The notes under the pieces are model-generated. The model did no database searches and had not been told where the DNA came from. It worked only from the letters and a program-made list of their open reading frames with translations. From Mycolicibacterium cosmeticum (GTDB lineage Bacteria > Actinomycetota > Actinomycetes > Mycobacteriales > Mycobacteriaceae): a stretch of DNA of 64,000 nt. Location of the stretch: positions 1,302,001 to 1,366,000 of the forward strand of contig NZ_CCBB010000003.1 of the NCBI RefSeq assembly GCF_000613185.1. Direction: 5' to 3'. A program made the translations under genes and the position numbers. This document shows, piece after piece, positions 53,210 to 64,000 of this stretch (position 1 is its first letter; each line of letters opens with the position of its first letter).

Positions 53210-53233
53210 GTCGGTGGACGCTACACGGGCAAG

Positions 53234-53252
53234 TTAGCCAAGGCTAGGCTTA
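53234..53252. promoter_or_regulatory. IdeR-like iron box upstream of mbtL
   Basis: TTAGCCAAGGCTAGGCTTA matches 13 of 19 positions of the IdeR consensus TTAGGTTAGGCTAACCTAA as I recall it, with the central AGGCTA kept. Its place just before mbtL suits repression of siderophore genes by iron-loaded IdeR. Confidence 0.65.
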
Positions 53253-53262
53253 CCTCGTGGCT

Positions 53263-54303
53263 TCATCCGCTGTGCGCGGCCAGCCCCGTGTCACCGCGCC
53301 GGTGGCCGCCGTCGATACTCACCAAGGCCGGAACAAGCTCGCTGGTGACCAGGCCGTGCCGGCCGGTCAGCTCGTCGACGATATCGAAGCACGCAGCGAT
53401 GCGCGCCGGGGTGTCCACCACCACCGTGGTCACCGGCACCCGGCGGCTGAGCTGAAACAGCTTGTCGCCGTGCGGTTCATGGTCACCGTGGAAGCCCCAG
53501 ACGCCGCGCAGCACTGTCACCCCGCTGACCGCCCGGCGGTCTCGGAGCCGGGCAACCAGCGCCCGGTGAATCGGTATCTCGCCGTGCGGTGCCATGGTGT
53601 TCTCCGCGGTGTGGATCATCAGTTTCTGGTACAGCGGCCGTCCATCGGCGTCGGTGGCGGGCAGCGGGTCCGGCGTTGCGAGCAGCCGGCCGTCCCGCTT
53701 GCACACCTGCGCCCGCTCCACCGTCATGGTGGCGCCGGGCACCAGCCGCTGCAGCTCGGGCGCGGCGGCGGCCACCTGCTCACCGGTGCCCGGGGCGATG
53801 ATCATCACCGGGACATCGGCGTTGGCGCTGAAGAAGCGGGCCCGCCTGCGCCGGCCACCGGTGGTGCCGTCCACGCCGAGGAACGCGGCCGCCCCGGCGA
53901 AGCCGTGCGCGCGCAGGATGTGGCAGACGGCGCGATAGGACCCGGTGCGCTTGACGTAGACGGTCAGTTTGGCGTGCTCGGGTGGCGGCGCACCGAGCAG
54001 CTGCGCCCGCTCCAGGGTGACGATGCCCCGGCTGATCATCGTCACCGCCTGTTCGGCCAGCCCGGTGATCCGTTCGGCGCGGTCCACCGCGGCCACGGCG
54101 ACCGGCAGGTCCTCCGACAGCGACAGCGTCAGGTCGCTGCGCAATTCGTGGCGCGGCCCGTAGCCGGCGCTACCGCGCAGCACCACGCTGGTGGCCACCC
54201 GATGCGCCCCGAACAGGTCCAGCAGTTCGTCGGCGACGAAGCGGCGCTGCCCCCGCAACCGCTCCCCGAAATACGCGGTGAGCTTCAGGTACTCGGTGCT
54301 CAC
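53263..54303 (-). CDS. Two-domain DUF190 protein linked to CrcB
   Basis: 346 aa from GTG, overlapping the crcB stop by 4 nt. Two DUF190 repeats are visible. The first has LKLTAYFGERLRGQRRFVAD and VLRGSAGYGPRHELRSDLTL, and the second has LMIHTAENTMAPHGEIPIHR with TVLRGVWGFHGDHEPHGDKL. The middle (HAKLTVYVKRTGSYRAVCHI) suggests a third related unit. DUF190 folds resemble PII proteins and often accompany crcB; they probably regulate or assist fluoride export. M. tuberculosis has the same order (Rv3069-Rv3071). Confidence 0.85.
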   Translation of the reverse strand: MSTEYLKLTAYFGERLRGQRRFVADELLDLFGAHRVATSVVLRGSAGYGPRHELRSDLTLSLSEDLPVAVAAVDRAERITGLAEQAVTMISRGIVTLERAQLLGAPPPEHAKLTVYVKRTGSYRAVCHILRAHGFAGAAAFLGVDGTTGGRRRRARFFSANADVPVMIIAPGTGEQVAAAAPELQRLVPGATMTVERAQVCKRDGRLLATPDPLPATDADGRPLYQKLMIHTAENTMAPHGEIPIHRALVARLRDRRAVSGVTVLRGVWGFHGDHEPHGDKLFQLSRRVPVTTVVVDTPARIAACFDIVDELTGRHGLVTSELVPALVSIDGGHRRGDTGLAAHSG

Positions 54304-54668
54304 AGCGCGGCTCCCATCGTCTGGCCCAGCCACGCCGCGGCCAGCCCGAGCGCCATGCTGATCACGATATTGGCGGCGGCCGGCCACATCTGGCGTTCCT
54401 CGCCCAAGCGTTGGGTCTCCAGCATCCACGTCGAGAAGGTGGTGTAGGCGCCGACGAACGCGGTGCCGGCCAACAGCGCCACGTGCGGGCTCAGGGCCAG
54501 CCCGCCGATGAAACCCAGCAGCCAGGCGCCGCTGATGTTGACCACCAGCGTCCCCACCGGAAACGGCCGCGACACCCGCTGCTGCACGCGCTTGTCCACC
54601 ACGAACCGGCATACCGCGCCGACACCGCCGATCAGCGCGACACCGATCCAGAGGGCGACGGTCGTCAT
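54300..54668 (-). CDS. crcB: Fluoride channel subunit CrcB (second copy)
   Basis: 122 aa with four membrane helices. CrcB/Fluc signature parts: [38 protein letters not shown] and [20 protein letters not shown], which includes the (T/S)-F-S-T segment lining the fluoride pore. Fluc channels are dual-topology dimers; in many bacteria two genes encode opposed subunits. It overlaps the neighbour on each side by 4 nt, which suits equal production of both subunits. Confidence 0.92.
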   Translation of the reverse strand: MTTVALWIGVALIGGVGAVCRFVVDKRVQQRVSRPFPVGTLVVNISGAWLLGFIGGLALSPHVALLAGTAFVGAYTTFSTWMLETQRLGEERQMWPAAANIVISMALGLAAAWLGQTMGAAL

Positions 54669-55060
54669 CGGACCCGCGCCCGCCGCACCAGCGCGGTGGT
54701 GACGTGCATGGCAAGCAATCCGACGACGATGCCGGCCACGGTATAGGCGGCGGCCAGCGCGTAGAACCGGTGCTCCAGCATGGCCACCGTCTCCACCTGC
54801 ATGGTGGAGAACGTGGTGAGGCCGCCACACAATCCGGTGCCCAAAAGCGGCCGCCGGTACGCCGATGTCGGCAACCGCTCCAGCAGGCGCGTGGTGAAGA
54901 AGGCCAGCAGCACCGTGCCGACGATGTTCACGATGAACGTCGGCCACGGCCAGTGCCCGGGTGGCACCGTCAGCACATGACCCAGCCCCGCCCGGGCCAG
55001 TGTGCCCAGGGCGCCACCGGCGAACACGGCCGCCAGTTCGCGTCGGTCGAAGCCAGTCAT
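54665..55060 (-). CDS. crcB: Fluoride channel subunit CrcB (first copy)
   Basis: 131 aa, start [20 protein letters not shown]. Four membrane helices with [35 protein letters not shown] and [20 protein letters not shown]. It is the first gene of the leftward crcB-crcB-DUF190 operon. Only 48 bp separate its start from that of the divergent SARP gene, too little for a crcB riboswitch, and none was seen. Confidence 0.92.
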   Translation of the reverse strand: MTGFDRRELAAVFAGGALGTLARAGLGHVLTVPPGHWPWPTFIVNIVGTVLLAFFTTRLLERLPTSAYRRPLLGTGLCGGLTTFSTMQVETVAMLEHRFYALAAAYTVAGIVVGLLAMHVTTALVRRARVR

Positions 55061-55108
55061 GCCGCTCAGTATGTAGCCCGCCGCTGGGAACGTTATGTTG
55101 GGCACACC

Positions 55109-58100
55109 ATGACAGCTGTGCGGATCTGTGTACTGGGCCCGGTCCGTGCATGGGTGCAGGGCGAGCCGGCGGGCAGGAGCGAAGCGACCGGGGAATTCAG
55201 GTCGGTGGATCTCGGCGGTCCCAAGCAGCGCGCCGTGCTGGCCCGGCTGGTGCTGGCGCACGGTCACGTGGTGTCGGTGGATCGCCTCATCGAGGACCTC
55301 TGGGAAGGCGAACCACCACCGAAGGCGCTGGCCGCGCTGCAGGCCTATATCTCTCATCTGCGCCGGGTGCTCGAACCGGGACGGCAGCGTCGCGCCGCGG
55401 CGCAGGTGATCGTCAGCGCCGCACCGGGTTACTGCCTGCGGCTACCCGACGACGCCGTCGACATCTGGGCGCTGGAAGCCAAAACCGTTGCGGCCGAGTC
55501 GCAATCGGACCAGCTGGAGGATGTCCTCGCCGGATGGGTCGCCGATCCGTACGTGGAGGTGGCCGACACCTTCTGGGCGGCGCCAGAAGTGGCCCGGCTG
55601 ACCGAGCTGCGGCTGTCGGCCGTGGAGTCCTATGCCGGCGCCCAATCCGCGCTGGGACAGCACGCCGTCGTGGTGCGGCTGCTGGAACCGCACGCCCGCG
55701 ACCATCCGGGCCGGGAGACCGCCGCGTGTCTGCTGGCCGCCGCGCACTACCGCGCCGGACGACAGGTCGCCGCGCTGGAGGTGTTGCGCCGCACCCGGGA
55801 GTACCTGACCGATGAACTCGGTCTGGAACCCGGCCGTGCCCTGCGCGACCTGGAGCGTGACATCCTGCGCCAGGCCGATCACCTCGAGCCGATCGCGGTG
55901 GCTCCCGCCGTGCTGCCGGCCCCCGCGGTGCCGGCGTCGGCGATGCCCCGGACCCGTGGTCGGGCAGGCGAACTCGCCGCGATCGCCTCGGCCGCCAAGG
56001 CCGCCTGCCGGGAAGGACTGAAGGTGGTGTGGATCGGCGGGGAGGCCGGTGCGGGCAAGACCACACTGGCCGACGCCGCCGCCGCGACCCTGCGCCAGTC
56101 CGGTTGGCTGGTGACACTCGGGCGGTGCCCCGAGGTCGACGGTGCGCCGGCGGGCTGGGCCTGGACGGAGGTGCTCGGCACGTTCCGCCCCGGGTTGGAC
56201 CCCACGGCGGCGGCGGCGCTGGCACCGCTGCTGCACGACGCGGGCGCACCCGCACCGGAGGGTGGCGCCTTCTGGCTGGCGCACACCCTGGCCGATGTGC
56301 TGGGCCGGGCCGCGTCCGCCCAGCCGCTGGCCGTCGTGCTCGACGATCTGCACCGTACCGACGGCCTGACGCTGGAACTGCTGCGCCTGGTGTCCGACCG
56401 GCTCGGGGCCCAACCGGTGCTCGCCGTGGGCACCTACCGTCCATCGGAATCCGGTGCCGAACTCGAGATGGCGCGCGCGGCACTCGCCAATGTCACGGCC
56501 GCACATGTGCATCTCGGCGGACTGGACGACGCGGCGCTCGTCGAACTGGCCGCCGACTGCGGCCTGCCCACGGTGACGGCAGAAACCCTGAAACTGTTGC
56601 GGGACAGGACGGATGGCAATCCGCTGTTCGTGCGCGAGATGGCGCGGCTGATGGCTGCCGAGGGTCCCGCCGCCGGGTATGCCGGTGTCCCGGCCGGCGT
56701 GCGTGATGTGGTGCGTCGCCGGCTGGCCCGGCTACCCGGACAGACCGCCACCGCGCTGCGCCAGGCCGCGGTGCTGGGCCGCGAGGTGGAGCTGGATCTG
56801 CTGGAGGAGCTGGCGCACAGCGGGGACGAAATGCTGGACGCGCTGGAACCCGCGGTGTTGGCCGGCCTGCTCGACGAGCCGGCGCCGGGCCGGATCAGGT
56901 TCGCGCACAGTCTGATCCGTGACACGCTGTACGACGACACCTCGCTGCTGCGGCGCACCCGACTGCACGCCGCCGCGCTGGCCGTGCTGCGCGGGCGTGG
57001 CGCCGACGCCGCCACGCTGGCCTACCATGCGGTGGCCGCCGCCACCACCGAGACCGCCGGTGAGGCAGCCCGATTCGCGACCGCCGCCGCTCGTGAGGCC
57101 GACGCCATGGGTGCGCCGGGCGAGGCCGCGCGGCAATGGCGGGCCGCGGTGCGGATGCTCGAACTGGCCGCCGCGGAACCGCAGCGGGCCGTCCCGGCGC
57201 GCTGCGGTCTGATCTCCGCGCTGGCGCGGGCCGGTGACGCCATCTCGGCGCGCGAGGAGTTGAACAGGACCGTCACCCTTGCCGCCGCCGACGATGACCT
57301 GCTGGTGCAGACGATGACCGCGCTGGACAGCCCGCTGGTGTGGCGGTTGCGCACCGGTGACCACATCGATCCGGTGATCGTCGATCCGCTGCGTCGGTTG
57401 CTGACCCTCGACCACCCGCCGCACCTGCGGGCGCGGCTACTGATCACGTTGTTCAAAGAGGTGGAGGGCGCCGAGCACGCGACGGCGATGGCGGCCAGCG
57501 CCGAGGCCCTCGAACTGGCCCGCGCGCTGTACGCGCAGGACCCGAATACGCATGCCCGGTTGCTGTGCGCAGCCCTGAACGTGCGGGCTTTTGCCTGTCT
57601 GGGGCCGGATCTGGCCGACCAACGCGACGCCGTGTTCGCCGAATTCCTGCGCACCGCACAGGACTGCGGTGCCGTCGACTATCAGGCCGTGGGGCACTGG
57701 CTGCTGTTCTTGGCGGCGTCCGGTCGATCCGATCTGGCCACCGCACTGCACCACGTCGACCAGGCGGTGGCCCGGGCAGCCACCGGCCAGCTGGCCTACC
57801 TGCTGGGCGTGCTGGACGCCTACTCCGCGCAGCTGACGGTGCTGGCCGGACGCCCGGACGAGGGCGAGGCCCGGTATCTGGCCGCCGGTGCCAAGCTGGC
57901 CGAACACGGGGTGGCCAACGGTGTGCTGGTCGGTCTGGTGGGCCGGGTCAGCGCCGCGCTGACCCGGGGCGATCTCGGGCCGATGGCCGACGAACTATTG
58001 GTGCTGCACCGCACGGTGTCGGTGACGATGGCCGACGGGGCGGCGCTGGCCTTGATGTCGGTGGGTAGAACCGCAGAGGCGCGGGAGGTCTGGTCACAGC

Positions 58101-58390
58101 GCGTTCCGCTCGAACGGTCCTATTACTGGGTGGCGATGGCAACCCTGCGAGTGCATGCCGCGGTGCGGATGGGTGACCTGGCCGTGGCCCGCGAGGTGGC
58201 CGGGGAGCTGATGCCCTACCGCGGGCGGATGGCCGGCCTGGACAACGGCACCCTGCTGACCGGTCCGGTCGACGAGGCGCTGGCGGTGTTGGCCGAAGCC
58301 GACGGTGACACCGCAGCCGCGGCCCGTTATCGGGCCGCCGCCGCGGAGCTGACGCGTCGGCTGGCCGCCGAGGCGGCCGCCCTGCTCTAG
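55109..58390 (+). CDS. SARP-type regulator with BTAD and AAA ATPase domains
   Basis: 1093 aa. Residues 1-100 are an OmpR-type winged helix ([12 protein letters not shown], then [20 protein letters not shown] and [12 protein letters not shown]). Residues about 110-250 are the bacterial activation domain ([40 protein letters not shown]). A P-loop ATPase follows ([20 protein letters not shown]; Walker B in [20 protein letters not shown]). The rest is TPR-like helical repeats, with no C-terminal LuxR domain. SARPs activate secondary metabolism or cell-wall genes. No biosynthetic cluster lies next to it, and its targets are unknown. The start ATG is close to the divergent crcB gene. Confidence 0.88.
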   Translation: MTAVRICVLGPVRAWVQGEPAGRSEATGEFRSVDLGGPKQRAVLARLVLAHGHVVSVDRLIEDLWEGEPPPKALAALQAYISHLRRVLEPGRQRRAAAQVIVSAAPGYCLRLPDDAVDIWALEAKTVAAESQSDQLEDVLAGWVADPYVEVADTFWAAPEVARLTELRLSAVESYAGAQSALGQHAVVVRLLEPHARDHPGRETAACLLAAAHYRAGRQVAALEVLRRTREYLTDELGLEPGRALRDLERDILRQADHLEPIAVAPAVLPAPAVPASAMPRTRGRAGELAAIASAAKAACREGLKVVWIGGEAGAGKTTLADAAAATLRQSGWLVTLGRCPEVDGAPAGWAWTEVLGTFRPGLDPTAAAALAPLLHDAGAPAPEGGAFWLAHTLADVLGRAASAQPLAVVLDDLHRTDGLTLELLRLVSDRLGAQPVLAVGTYRPSESGAELEMARAALANVTAAHVHLGGLDDAALVELAADCGLPTVTAETLKLLRDRTDGNPLFVREMARLMAAEGPAAGYAGVPAGVRDVVRRRLARLPGQTATALRQAAVLGREVELDLLEELAHSGDEMLDALEPAVLAGLLDEPAPGRIRFAHSLIRDTLYDDTSLLRRTRLHAAALAVLRGRGADAATLAYHAVAAATTETAGEAARFATAAAREADAMGAPGEAARQWRAAVRMLELAAAEPQRAVPARCGLISALARAGDAISAREELNRTVTLAAADDDLLVQTMTALDSPLVWRLRTGDHIDPVIVDPLRRLLTLDHPPHLRARLLITLFKEVEGAEHATAMAASAEALELARALYAQDPNTHARLLCAALNVRAFACLGPDLADQRDAVFAEFLRTAQDCGAVDYQAVGHWLLFLAASGRSDLATALHHVDQAVARAATGQLAYLLGVLDAYSAQLTVLAGRPDEGEARYLAAGAKLAEHGVANGVLVGLVGRVSAALTRGDLGPMADELLVLHRTVSVTMADGAALALMSVGRTAEAREVWSQRVPLERSYYWVAMATLRVHAAVRMGDLAVAREVAGELMPYRGRMAGLDNGTLLTGPVDEALAVLAEADGDTAAAARYRAAAAELTRRLAAEAAALL

Positions 58391-59049
58391 CCGAAAACCC
58401 GGCGTTCGAAACGGTTGTGCCGGCGCATCATCAGCTTGATGAAGGCGATCAGCAGCGGGTTGGCCGCGGCCGCGGCCGCGGCGAACTCCTCCGCGGTCGC
58501 CACGTTCATGACGCGCGGACCGTCGAACGACATCTTGCCGGCGCGCTTCGCGGCCTTTTCGACCACCGCCCAGTCGGCCACCGACACGTGGTCGCGGATC
58601 ACCGCGAACACCGTTCGCTCCTCATCGGAGATGTGCTCACACACCAACTGGTGCAGGTCGGCCAGGGCGGCCGCCAGGGGAGCCGCGGTGGGCTGGCCCG
58701 GTGCCGTGCGGAACGCGGTGGACAGCGCCCGGATGCGATCGAGCTGGGGGTCCAGTGCGGCATGGTCGTCGACAAGCTCGGACAGGTCGACGAAGCTGCC
58801 CGCCGACGCCGTCACGATCGGCCAGAGCACCTCGTCCTCCACGGTGTGGTGATGGTGGATGGAATCGCACAGCAACCGGATGTAGCGGTCGACGTCCTTG
58901 GGGTGGGAGCAGGTGTAAGTGCCTTGGGCGACGGCATCCAGCAGCGCGGCCAGCCGCCCGACGTCGGCGATCATCGCGCGGTGCGCCATCGTGATACCGG
59001 ACAGGTCGGGGACGGTGGTCTGTTGGGCTGATCGTGCGGAACTGTTCAT
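58387..59049 (-). CDS. Hemerythrin-like domain protein
   Basis: 220 aa. The HHE cation-binding pattern is present: [60 protein letters not shown] and [20 protein letters not shown], giving His and Glu ligands for a di-iron site. The C-terminal part ([20 protein letters not shown]) is shared with actinobacterial homologues. Likely roles are oxygen, NO or redox sensing or iron buffering. It converges on the SARP gene with a 4-bp overlap and diverges from pgm. Confidence 0.85.
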   Translation of the reverse strand: MNSSARSAQQTTVPDLSGITMAHRAMIADVGRLAALLDAVAQGTYTCSHPKDVDRYIRLLCDSIHHHHTVEDEVLWPIVTASAGSFVDLSELVDDHAALDPQLDRIRALSTAFRTAPGQPTAAPLAAALADLHQLVCEHISDEERTVFAVIRDHVSVADWAVVEKAAKRAGKMSFDGPRVMNVATAEEFAAAAAAANPLLIAFIKLMMRRHNRFERRVFG

Positions 59050-59068
59050 GTCGGATACGTTGTCGCGC

Positions 59069-59109
59069 CGTACTTGTGACGCACTTGCGGCAGGCTTGCG
59101 GCAAGTACG
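59069..59109. promoter_or_regulatory. Nested repeats between the hemerythrin gene and pgm
   Basis: Outer inverted repeat CGTACTTG (59069-59076) and CAAGTACG (59102-59109). Inside are two direct copies of CTTGCGGCA (59084-59092 and 59095-59103), 11 bp apart, that is one helical turn. The site is 20 bp before the hemerythrin start and 15 bp before pgm, and looks like a binding site for a regulator. Confidence 0.55.
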
Positions 59110-59123
59110 CAAGAATCGTGGGC

Positions 59124-60754
<1,631 letters not shown>

Positions 60755-60758
<4 letters not shown>

Positions 60759-62047
60759 GTTCTGTTACGGAGGGCGACTGCGGACGCGAGGAGCAAATCG
60801 AGCACTGTACGGCGCCCCAGAAGTCCAAGCTGCCCGCTGAAGTCTGGGTCCTGATCACCGCCAATGCGGTGATCGCCCTGGGGTATGGCGTCGTCGCGCC
60901 GGTGCTTCCGCAGTACGCCCGCAACTTCGGCGTCAGCATCAGCGCCGCGACGTTCGTCATCACCGCCTTCGCGTTGATGCGGCTGTGCGCGGCGCCGGCG
61001 TCGGGCATCTTCGTGCAGAAGCTGGGGGAGCGGCGGGTCTACCTCACCGGCCTACTGATCGTCGCGGTGTCCACCGGGGCGTGTGCGTTCGCGCAGACGT
61101 ATTGGCAACTGCTGGTGTTCCGGTCGCTCGGCGGGTTCGGGTCGGCGATGTTCACGGTGTCCTCGCTCGGGCTGATGATCCGCATCTCGCCGGAGAACGC
61201 CCGCGGCCGGGTGGCCGGCATGTTCTCCAGCGCGTTCCTGGTCGGATCGGTCGGCGGGCCGGTGCTGGGTGCGCTGACCGCCGGGCTGGGACTGTCCGCG
61301 CCGTTCGCCATCTACGGAGTGGCGCTGCTGGTGGCCGCCGCGGTGGTCTGGGTCAGCCTGCGGCATTCCCCGCTCGCGGCGCCGGCCGAACGGGACGGGC
61401 CGACGGTGACGGTGCGGACGGTAGTGCGCAACCGGGCCTACCTGGCGGCGATGTTCTCCAACTTCGCCACCGGCTGGTCGGTGTTCGGGTTACGGGTCGC
61501 GTTGGTCCCGCTGTTCGTCACCGAGGTGCTCGACCGGGGGCCGCGGATGGCGGGGCTGGCGCTGGCGGTGTTCGCGGTCGGCAACGTCGCGGCGGTGATC
61601 CCCAGCGGTCACCTGTCCGACCGGGTGGGCCGTCGGGTGCCGTTGATCACGGGGCTCGCGGTGTCCGGGGTGGCCACCCTGCTGGTCGGGCTGACGTCGT
61701 CGCTGACGTTGTTCATGGCGGCCGCGTTCGTCGCCGGGGCGGCCGCCGGGGTGTTCACCTCACCGCAGCAGGCCGCGGTGGCCGACATCGTCGGCAGCAA
61801 GGCGCGGGCCGGCACCGCGGTGGCGGCCTACCAGATGATGTCCGACGTCGGCTCCATCATCGGATCGTTGGCGGTCGGGCAGATCGCCCAGTACGTGTCG
61901 TTCGGGTCGGCGTTCGTGATCAGCGGCGTCATTCTGCTGGTCGCCGCGCTTGCGTGGGTTTTCGCGCCCGAGACCCGCGGGATGGCCGCGCAAGAGCACA
62001 CGCCGGCCCGTCCGTTGGGGCCGGAGGCGGGCGGTGAGCTCCCGTGA
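60755..62047 (+). CDS. MFS transporter, drug-efflux type
   Basis: 430 aa from GTG, overlapping the pgm stop (GTGA). About 12 membrane helices. The first helix block begins [20 protein letters not shown] and the loop 2-3 motif is degenerate ([20 protein letters not shown]); the second-half copy is [36 protein letters not shown] is motif C of drug/proton antiporters. The substrate is unknown, and sugar transport is not ruled out given the coupling to pgm. The N-terminus has about 25 polar residues, so a later start is possible. Confidence 0.88.
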
Positions 62048-62102
62048 CCAGCGGTTTTGAACCAGGGGTACGAGTGGTGTACTTTCGGTGAGCACAAGTT
62101 AC

Positions 62103-62175
62103 GGGGCTATGGCGCAGTTGGTAGCGCACCACACTGGCAGTGTGGGGGTCAGGGGTTCGAATCCCCTTAGCTCCA
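62103..62175 (+). tRNA. tRNA-Ala (anticodon GGC)
   Basis: Cloverleaf of 73 nt. The acceptor stem GGGGCTA pairs with TAGCTCC (one G-T), followed by discriminator A. The anticodon arm CACAC-TGGCA-GTGTG gives anticodon GGC (alanine). The T arm contains GGTTCGAATCC. The 3' CCA is not encoded. Confidence 0.95.
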
Positions 62176-62184
62176 CTCGTGGAA

Positions 62185-62217
62185 AACCCGCTCTGGCCTC
62201 GGTCAGGGCGGGTTTTT
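62185..62217 (+). terminator. Rho-independent terminator after tRNA-Ala
   Basis: A stem AACCCGC-t-CTG / CAG-g-GCGGGTT with a short loop is followed by a run of five T. It lies 10 nt after the tRNA, in sense with it. Confidence 0.85.
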
Positions 62218-62358
62218 GTGTGAACGCCTTCGCGAATGTCGGCCCCGGAAAGCCCGTGAGGAGCCGGACAGGATCAGGATCGGCGAGCCCTTCGCGTCTG
62301 CGGTAGCGTCCCGAGCCGGGGGTCGGTGGGGTACCGGTCATTGCGGGGGGACGAACGG

Positions 62359-63690
62359 TTGGCGGGCTATCTGCGGGTCGATGCTGACTCGCTTCAGGGG
62401 GACGGTCGTGATCTCGCGGCGTTGGGAGACGCTCCGCAGAAGGAGAGCTGTCCAGCGCCGGCCGGCGACCCGGTGTCGACCAGCATGGCGTTCGCTCTCA
62501 CGGGCCACGACGAGAATCTCTGCGACAAACTTGCTTACGCCAAACTCGTCCGCGAGCATGGCGGGGCGATCGTGACTGCTGCGGGCGTGATGTTCGAGGT
62601 AGCTGATGACCATGGCGCTCTCCAGATCAGCCGAGTCGAGGTGGACCACCAGAGCCGCCCCGCCTCCGCGGCAGCGGCCGCTATGCCTGCGCTGCCGCCG
62701 CAACCTCCGCAGCCGCCGCGTGCCAACATTCCAGCCGTATTGGACCAGTCGATGGAACCAGAGGCATTCGCCGGTGCAATCCATTCCGGTCAAGGGTCCG
62801 GTCGCGTCCGCGATTTCTCGACTCATTGGCGTAAAGGCGCAGACAACGTCACCTATATCGGTGATCGCACCACGCACGTCGCCGACTCGATCGACGAACA
62901 CTGGCCCGACAGCTCCAGCAATGCCGCCAGCAACGTACGCGATCATGGACGATGGATGCGATCCGCGTCCGAATGGGGCGACCGGCTCTCGAAGGCCGCC
63001 GAATCCGCCGCGGCGGCATACGACTACGCGCGAACCGACACGCCTACTCCAGCCGAGTTCGCTGATGCCCGCAAGGACGTGGAGAACGCCCAGCGGATCG
63101 GTTCACTCGCCGGCTACATCGCGGCCCGCGTGAAGTTCGAAGAACTCAAGGATAAGGCGAAGACAGCCGGCACCGATTACGAAGCGAGGATCAAGACCGC
63201 CGTCGCTTCCGTTGGTAACCCTATCGTTCCGCCGCCATTGATCGCCAAGAGCGCCACGATTCCCCACGAACTGGTGAAAGGTCCCGGTGAGTGGACGACA
63301 AAATCGCGGCGCGGTGGTGAGTGGCGTGACTTCGAGCAGCAGGCCACAGGCTATCCGTCCGGGATGGAATACGAAGTGCCTCGCGACGGTGGCCCTCCGC
63401 TTGCATTTGATGGATTCGAGCCTGACGCCGGTCCCAATGGTCTGCTGGTCGAAGCGAAAGGCAAAGGGTACGACTGGATGATCGGATCCGACGGCAAGTT
63501 CAAGCCGAACATGCAGGCGGCTGAGGTTATTTCGAACGAGCTCACTCGCCAGTTCCAGGTGTCGCAACAGACCGGGATCCCGGTTGAATGGCGGGTTGCT
63601 GAGCCGAGATTGGCTGAAGTGGTAGAAAACATGATCGATGACGCGGGCTACGGTAGCCGGATCCACGTCGTCGTGGTACCGGCAGCGTGA
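62359..63690 (+). CDS. Type VII-secreted toxin with Tox-REase-5-like nuclease domain
   Basis: 443 aa from TTG (AGYLRVDADSLQ), chosen because GGGGGG lies 9 nt upstream; GTG 62326 is the other candidate. The N-terminal about 95 residues are an EspC-like helical export domain (RVDADSLQGDGRDLAALGD). A Pro/Ala linker follows, then a helical WXG-type region (HWRKGADNVTYIGDRTTHVA). The C-terminus (residues about 330-443) matches Tox-REase-5: LAFDGFEPDAGPNGLLVEAK with the D-...-E-x-K nuclease site, GKGYDWMIGSDGKF, and EPRLAEVVENMID. It probably cuts DNA in rival cells. An Imm52-like gene follows. Confidence 0.85.
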   Translation: MAGYLRVDADSLQGDGRDLAALGDAPQKESCPAPAGDPVSTSMAFALTGHDENLCDKLAYAKLVREHGGAIVTAAGVMFEVADDHGALQISRVEVDHQSRPASAAAAAMPALPPQPPQPPRANIPAVLDQSMEPEAFAGAIHSGQGSGRVRDFSTHWRKGADNVTYIGDRTTHVADSIDEHWPDSSSNAASNVRDHGRWMRSASEWGDRLSKAAESAAAAYDYARTDTPTPAEFADARKDVENAQRIGSLAGYIAARVKFEELKDKAKTAGTDYEARIKTAVASVGNPIVPPPLIAKSATIPHELVKGPGEWTTKSRRGGEWRDFEQQATGYPSGMEYEVPRDGGPPLAFDGFEPDAGPNGLLVEAKGKGYDWMIGSDGKFKPNMQAAEVISNELTRQFQVSQQTGIPVEWRVAEPRLAEVVENMIDDAGYGSRIHVVVVPAA

Positions 63691-63700
63691 GGGAGTGACC

Positions 63701-64000
63701 GTGACGTTGAGACTCATCGGGGGATGGGGTAACCGCAGCGACGACCTTCCGTCATGCGTTGAGCGCGTGCAGCGTTCAGTCGAACTGATGCCTGCCGAGC
63801 CAGACGTCTATCACCCCTGGGGTGTGTGGCAACCGCAGGGAGCCGGATCCGCTTACCGCGACCTGGTACCCATTGACATCGACGACATTCAAGCGTTGAC
63901 AACTGCAATCGCCGCGATCACTGAGCGCGTCAACGACGGGCCGATGACCAGCCCAGGCCAGCACATCAAGTTCACGCGAGAAGGCTTCGCCGAGCCGGGT
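63701..64000 (+). CDS. Imm52-like immunity protein, 5' part
   Basis: The frame is open to the end of the window (100 codons seen). GTG start with GAGGGAG 5 nt upstream; GTG 63695 is the alternative. The N-terminus reads TLRLIGGWGNRSDDLPSCVE, with RVQRSVELMPAEP and later IDIDDIQALTTAIAAI. This fits the Imm52 family that protects against Tox-REase-5 nucleases. It starts 10 nt after the toxin stop, and its placement agrees with toxin-immunity order. Confidence 0.75.
   Translation, partial: MTLRLIGGWGNRSDDLPSCVERVQRSVELMPAEPDVYHPWGVWQPQGAGSAYRDLVPIDIDDIQALTTAIAAITERVNDGPMTSPGQHIKFTREGFAEPG

Noticed and set aside
52473..53237. Plus-strand frame opposite mbtM/mbtL
   Set aside because: The opposite strand is covered by well-identified mycobactin genes; the frame has no family features.
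55061..55108. Fluoride (crcB) riboswitch upstream of crcB
   Set aside because: Only 48 bp are available before the divergent gene and no conserved riboswitch segments are visible.
62176..64000. Prophage or integrase-type island after tRNA-Ala
   Set aside because: No integrase and no repeat of the tRNA 3' end lie in the window; only the toxin pair can be supported.

Overview
The window is GC-rich, densely packed actinobacterial DNA, and its gene content places it in a mycobacterium (Mycobacteriaceae, probably a fast-growing environmental species). The markers are an MmpL RND lipid transporter, the mbt-2 mycobactin acylation genes (mbtK, mbtN, mbtM, mbtL) with an IdeR-like iron box, type VII (ESX) secretion-type toxin modules, an LmeA/DUF2993 protein, DhmA haloalkane dehalogenase close to that of M. 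tuberculosis, and the crcB-crcB-DUF190/pgmA neighbourhood known from M. tuberculosis. Many genes overlap by 4 nt (ATGA/GTGA) and GTG starts are common.

Region 1 (1-14332) is the least familiar. It has a 3' fragment of a PRD1-P5-like protein, a membrane protein with an M23 peptidoglycan endopeptidase, and, divergently, two very large beta-rich proteins (1705 and 1025 aa) without signal peptides. These are followed by a LuxR-type regulator with a degenerate receiver, a 98-aa peptide ending in a four-cysteine Gly/Lys core, a radical SAM/SPASM maturase and a subtilisin-like protease. The last three form a tightly overlapping operon that looks like a RiPP (ribosomally made, post-translationally modified peptide) pathway. 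Related GTAG-N4-CTAC dyads sit in the divergent promoter region and before the regulator gene.

Region 2 (14403-20241): an SDR, an NTF2-like protein and a MarR regulator with two matching operators; a solo mmpL; a small secreted protein; a DsbA-like protein with a single cysteine. Region 3 (20728-25138): a type VII module with an EspC-like partner, a WXG-amidase toxin, a membrane protein, a lipoprotein and a gene split by a one-base frameshift. Region 4 (25309-33191): mixed accessory genes, including an ANTAR protein, an SDR/MerR divergent pair with a classical MerR promoter, TetR, dhmA and small secreted proteins.

Region 5 (33442-38546): prfC, a YceI-like protein, a sulfatase and an LmeA-like protein. 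Region 6 (38553-48957): amino-sugar and dihydroxyacetone/glycerol metabolism. NagE and Crr take up and phosphorylate GlcNAc, NagA and NagB convert it to fructose-6-phosphate, DhaK/DhaL phosphorylate dihydroxyacetone, and one large DhaM-HPr-EI fusion could supply phosphate to both. GlpF and an IclR regulator with its operator complete the set. Region 7 (48954-55060): mbt-2 and the fluoride exporter pair. Region 8 (55109-64000): a SARP-type regulator, a hemerythrin protein, pgm, an MFS transporter, tRNA-Ala(GGC), and directly after the tRNA a Tox-REase-5 type toxin with the start of an Imm52-like immunity gene that runs off the window. No insertion sequence, CRISPR array or rRNA was seen.
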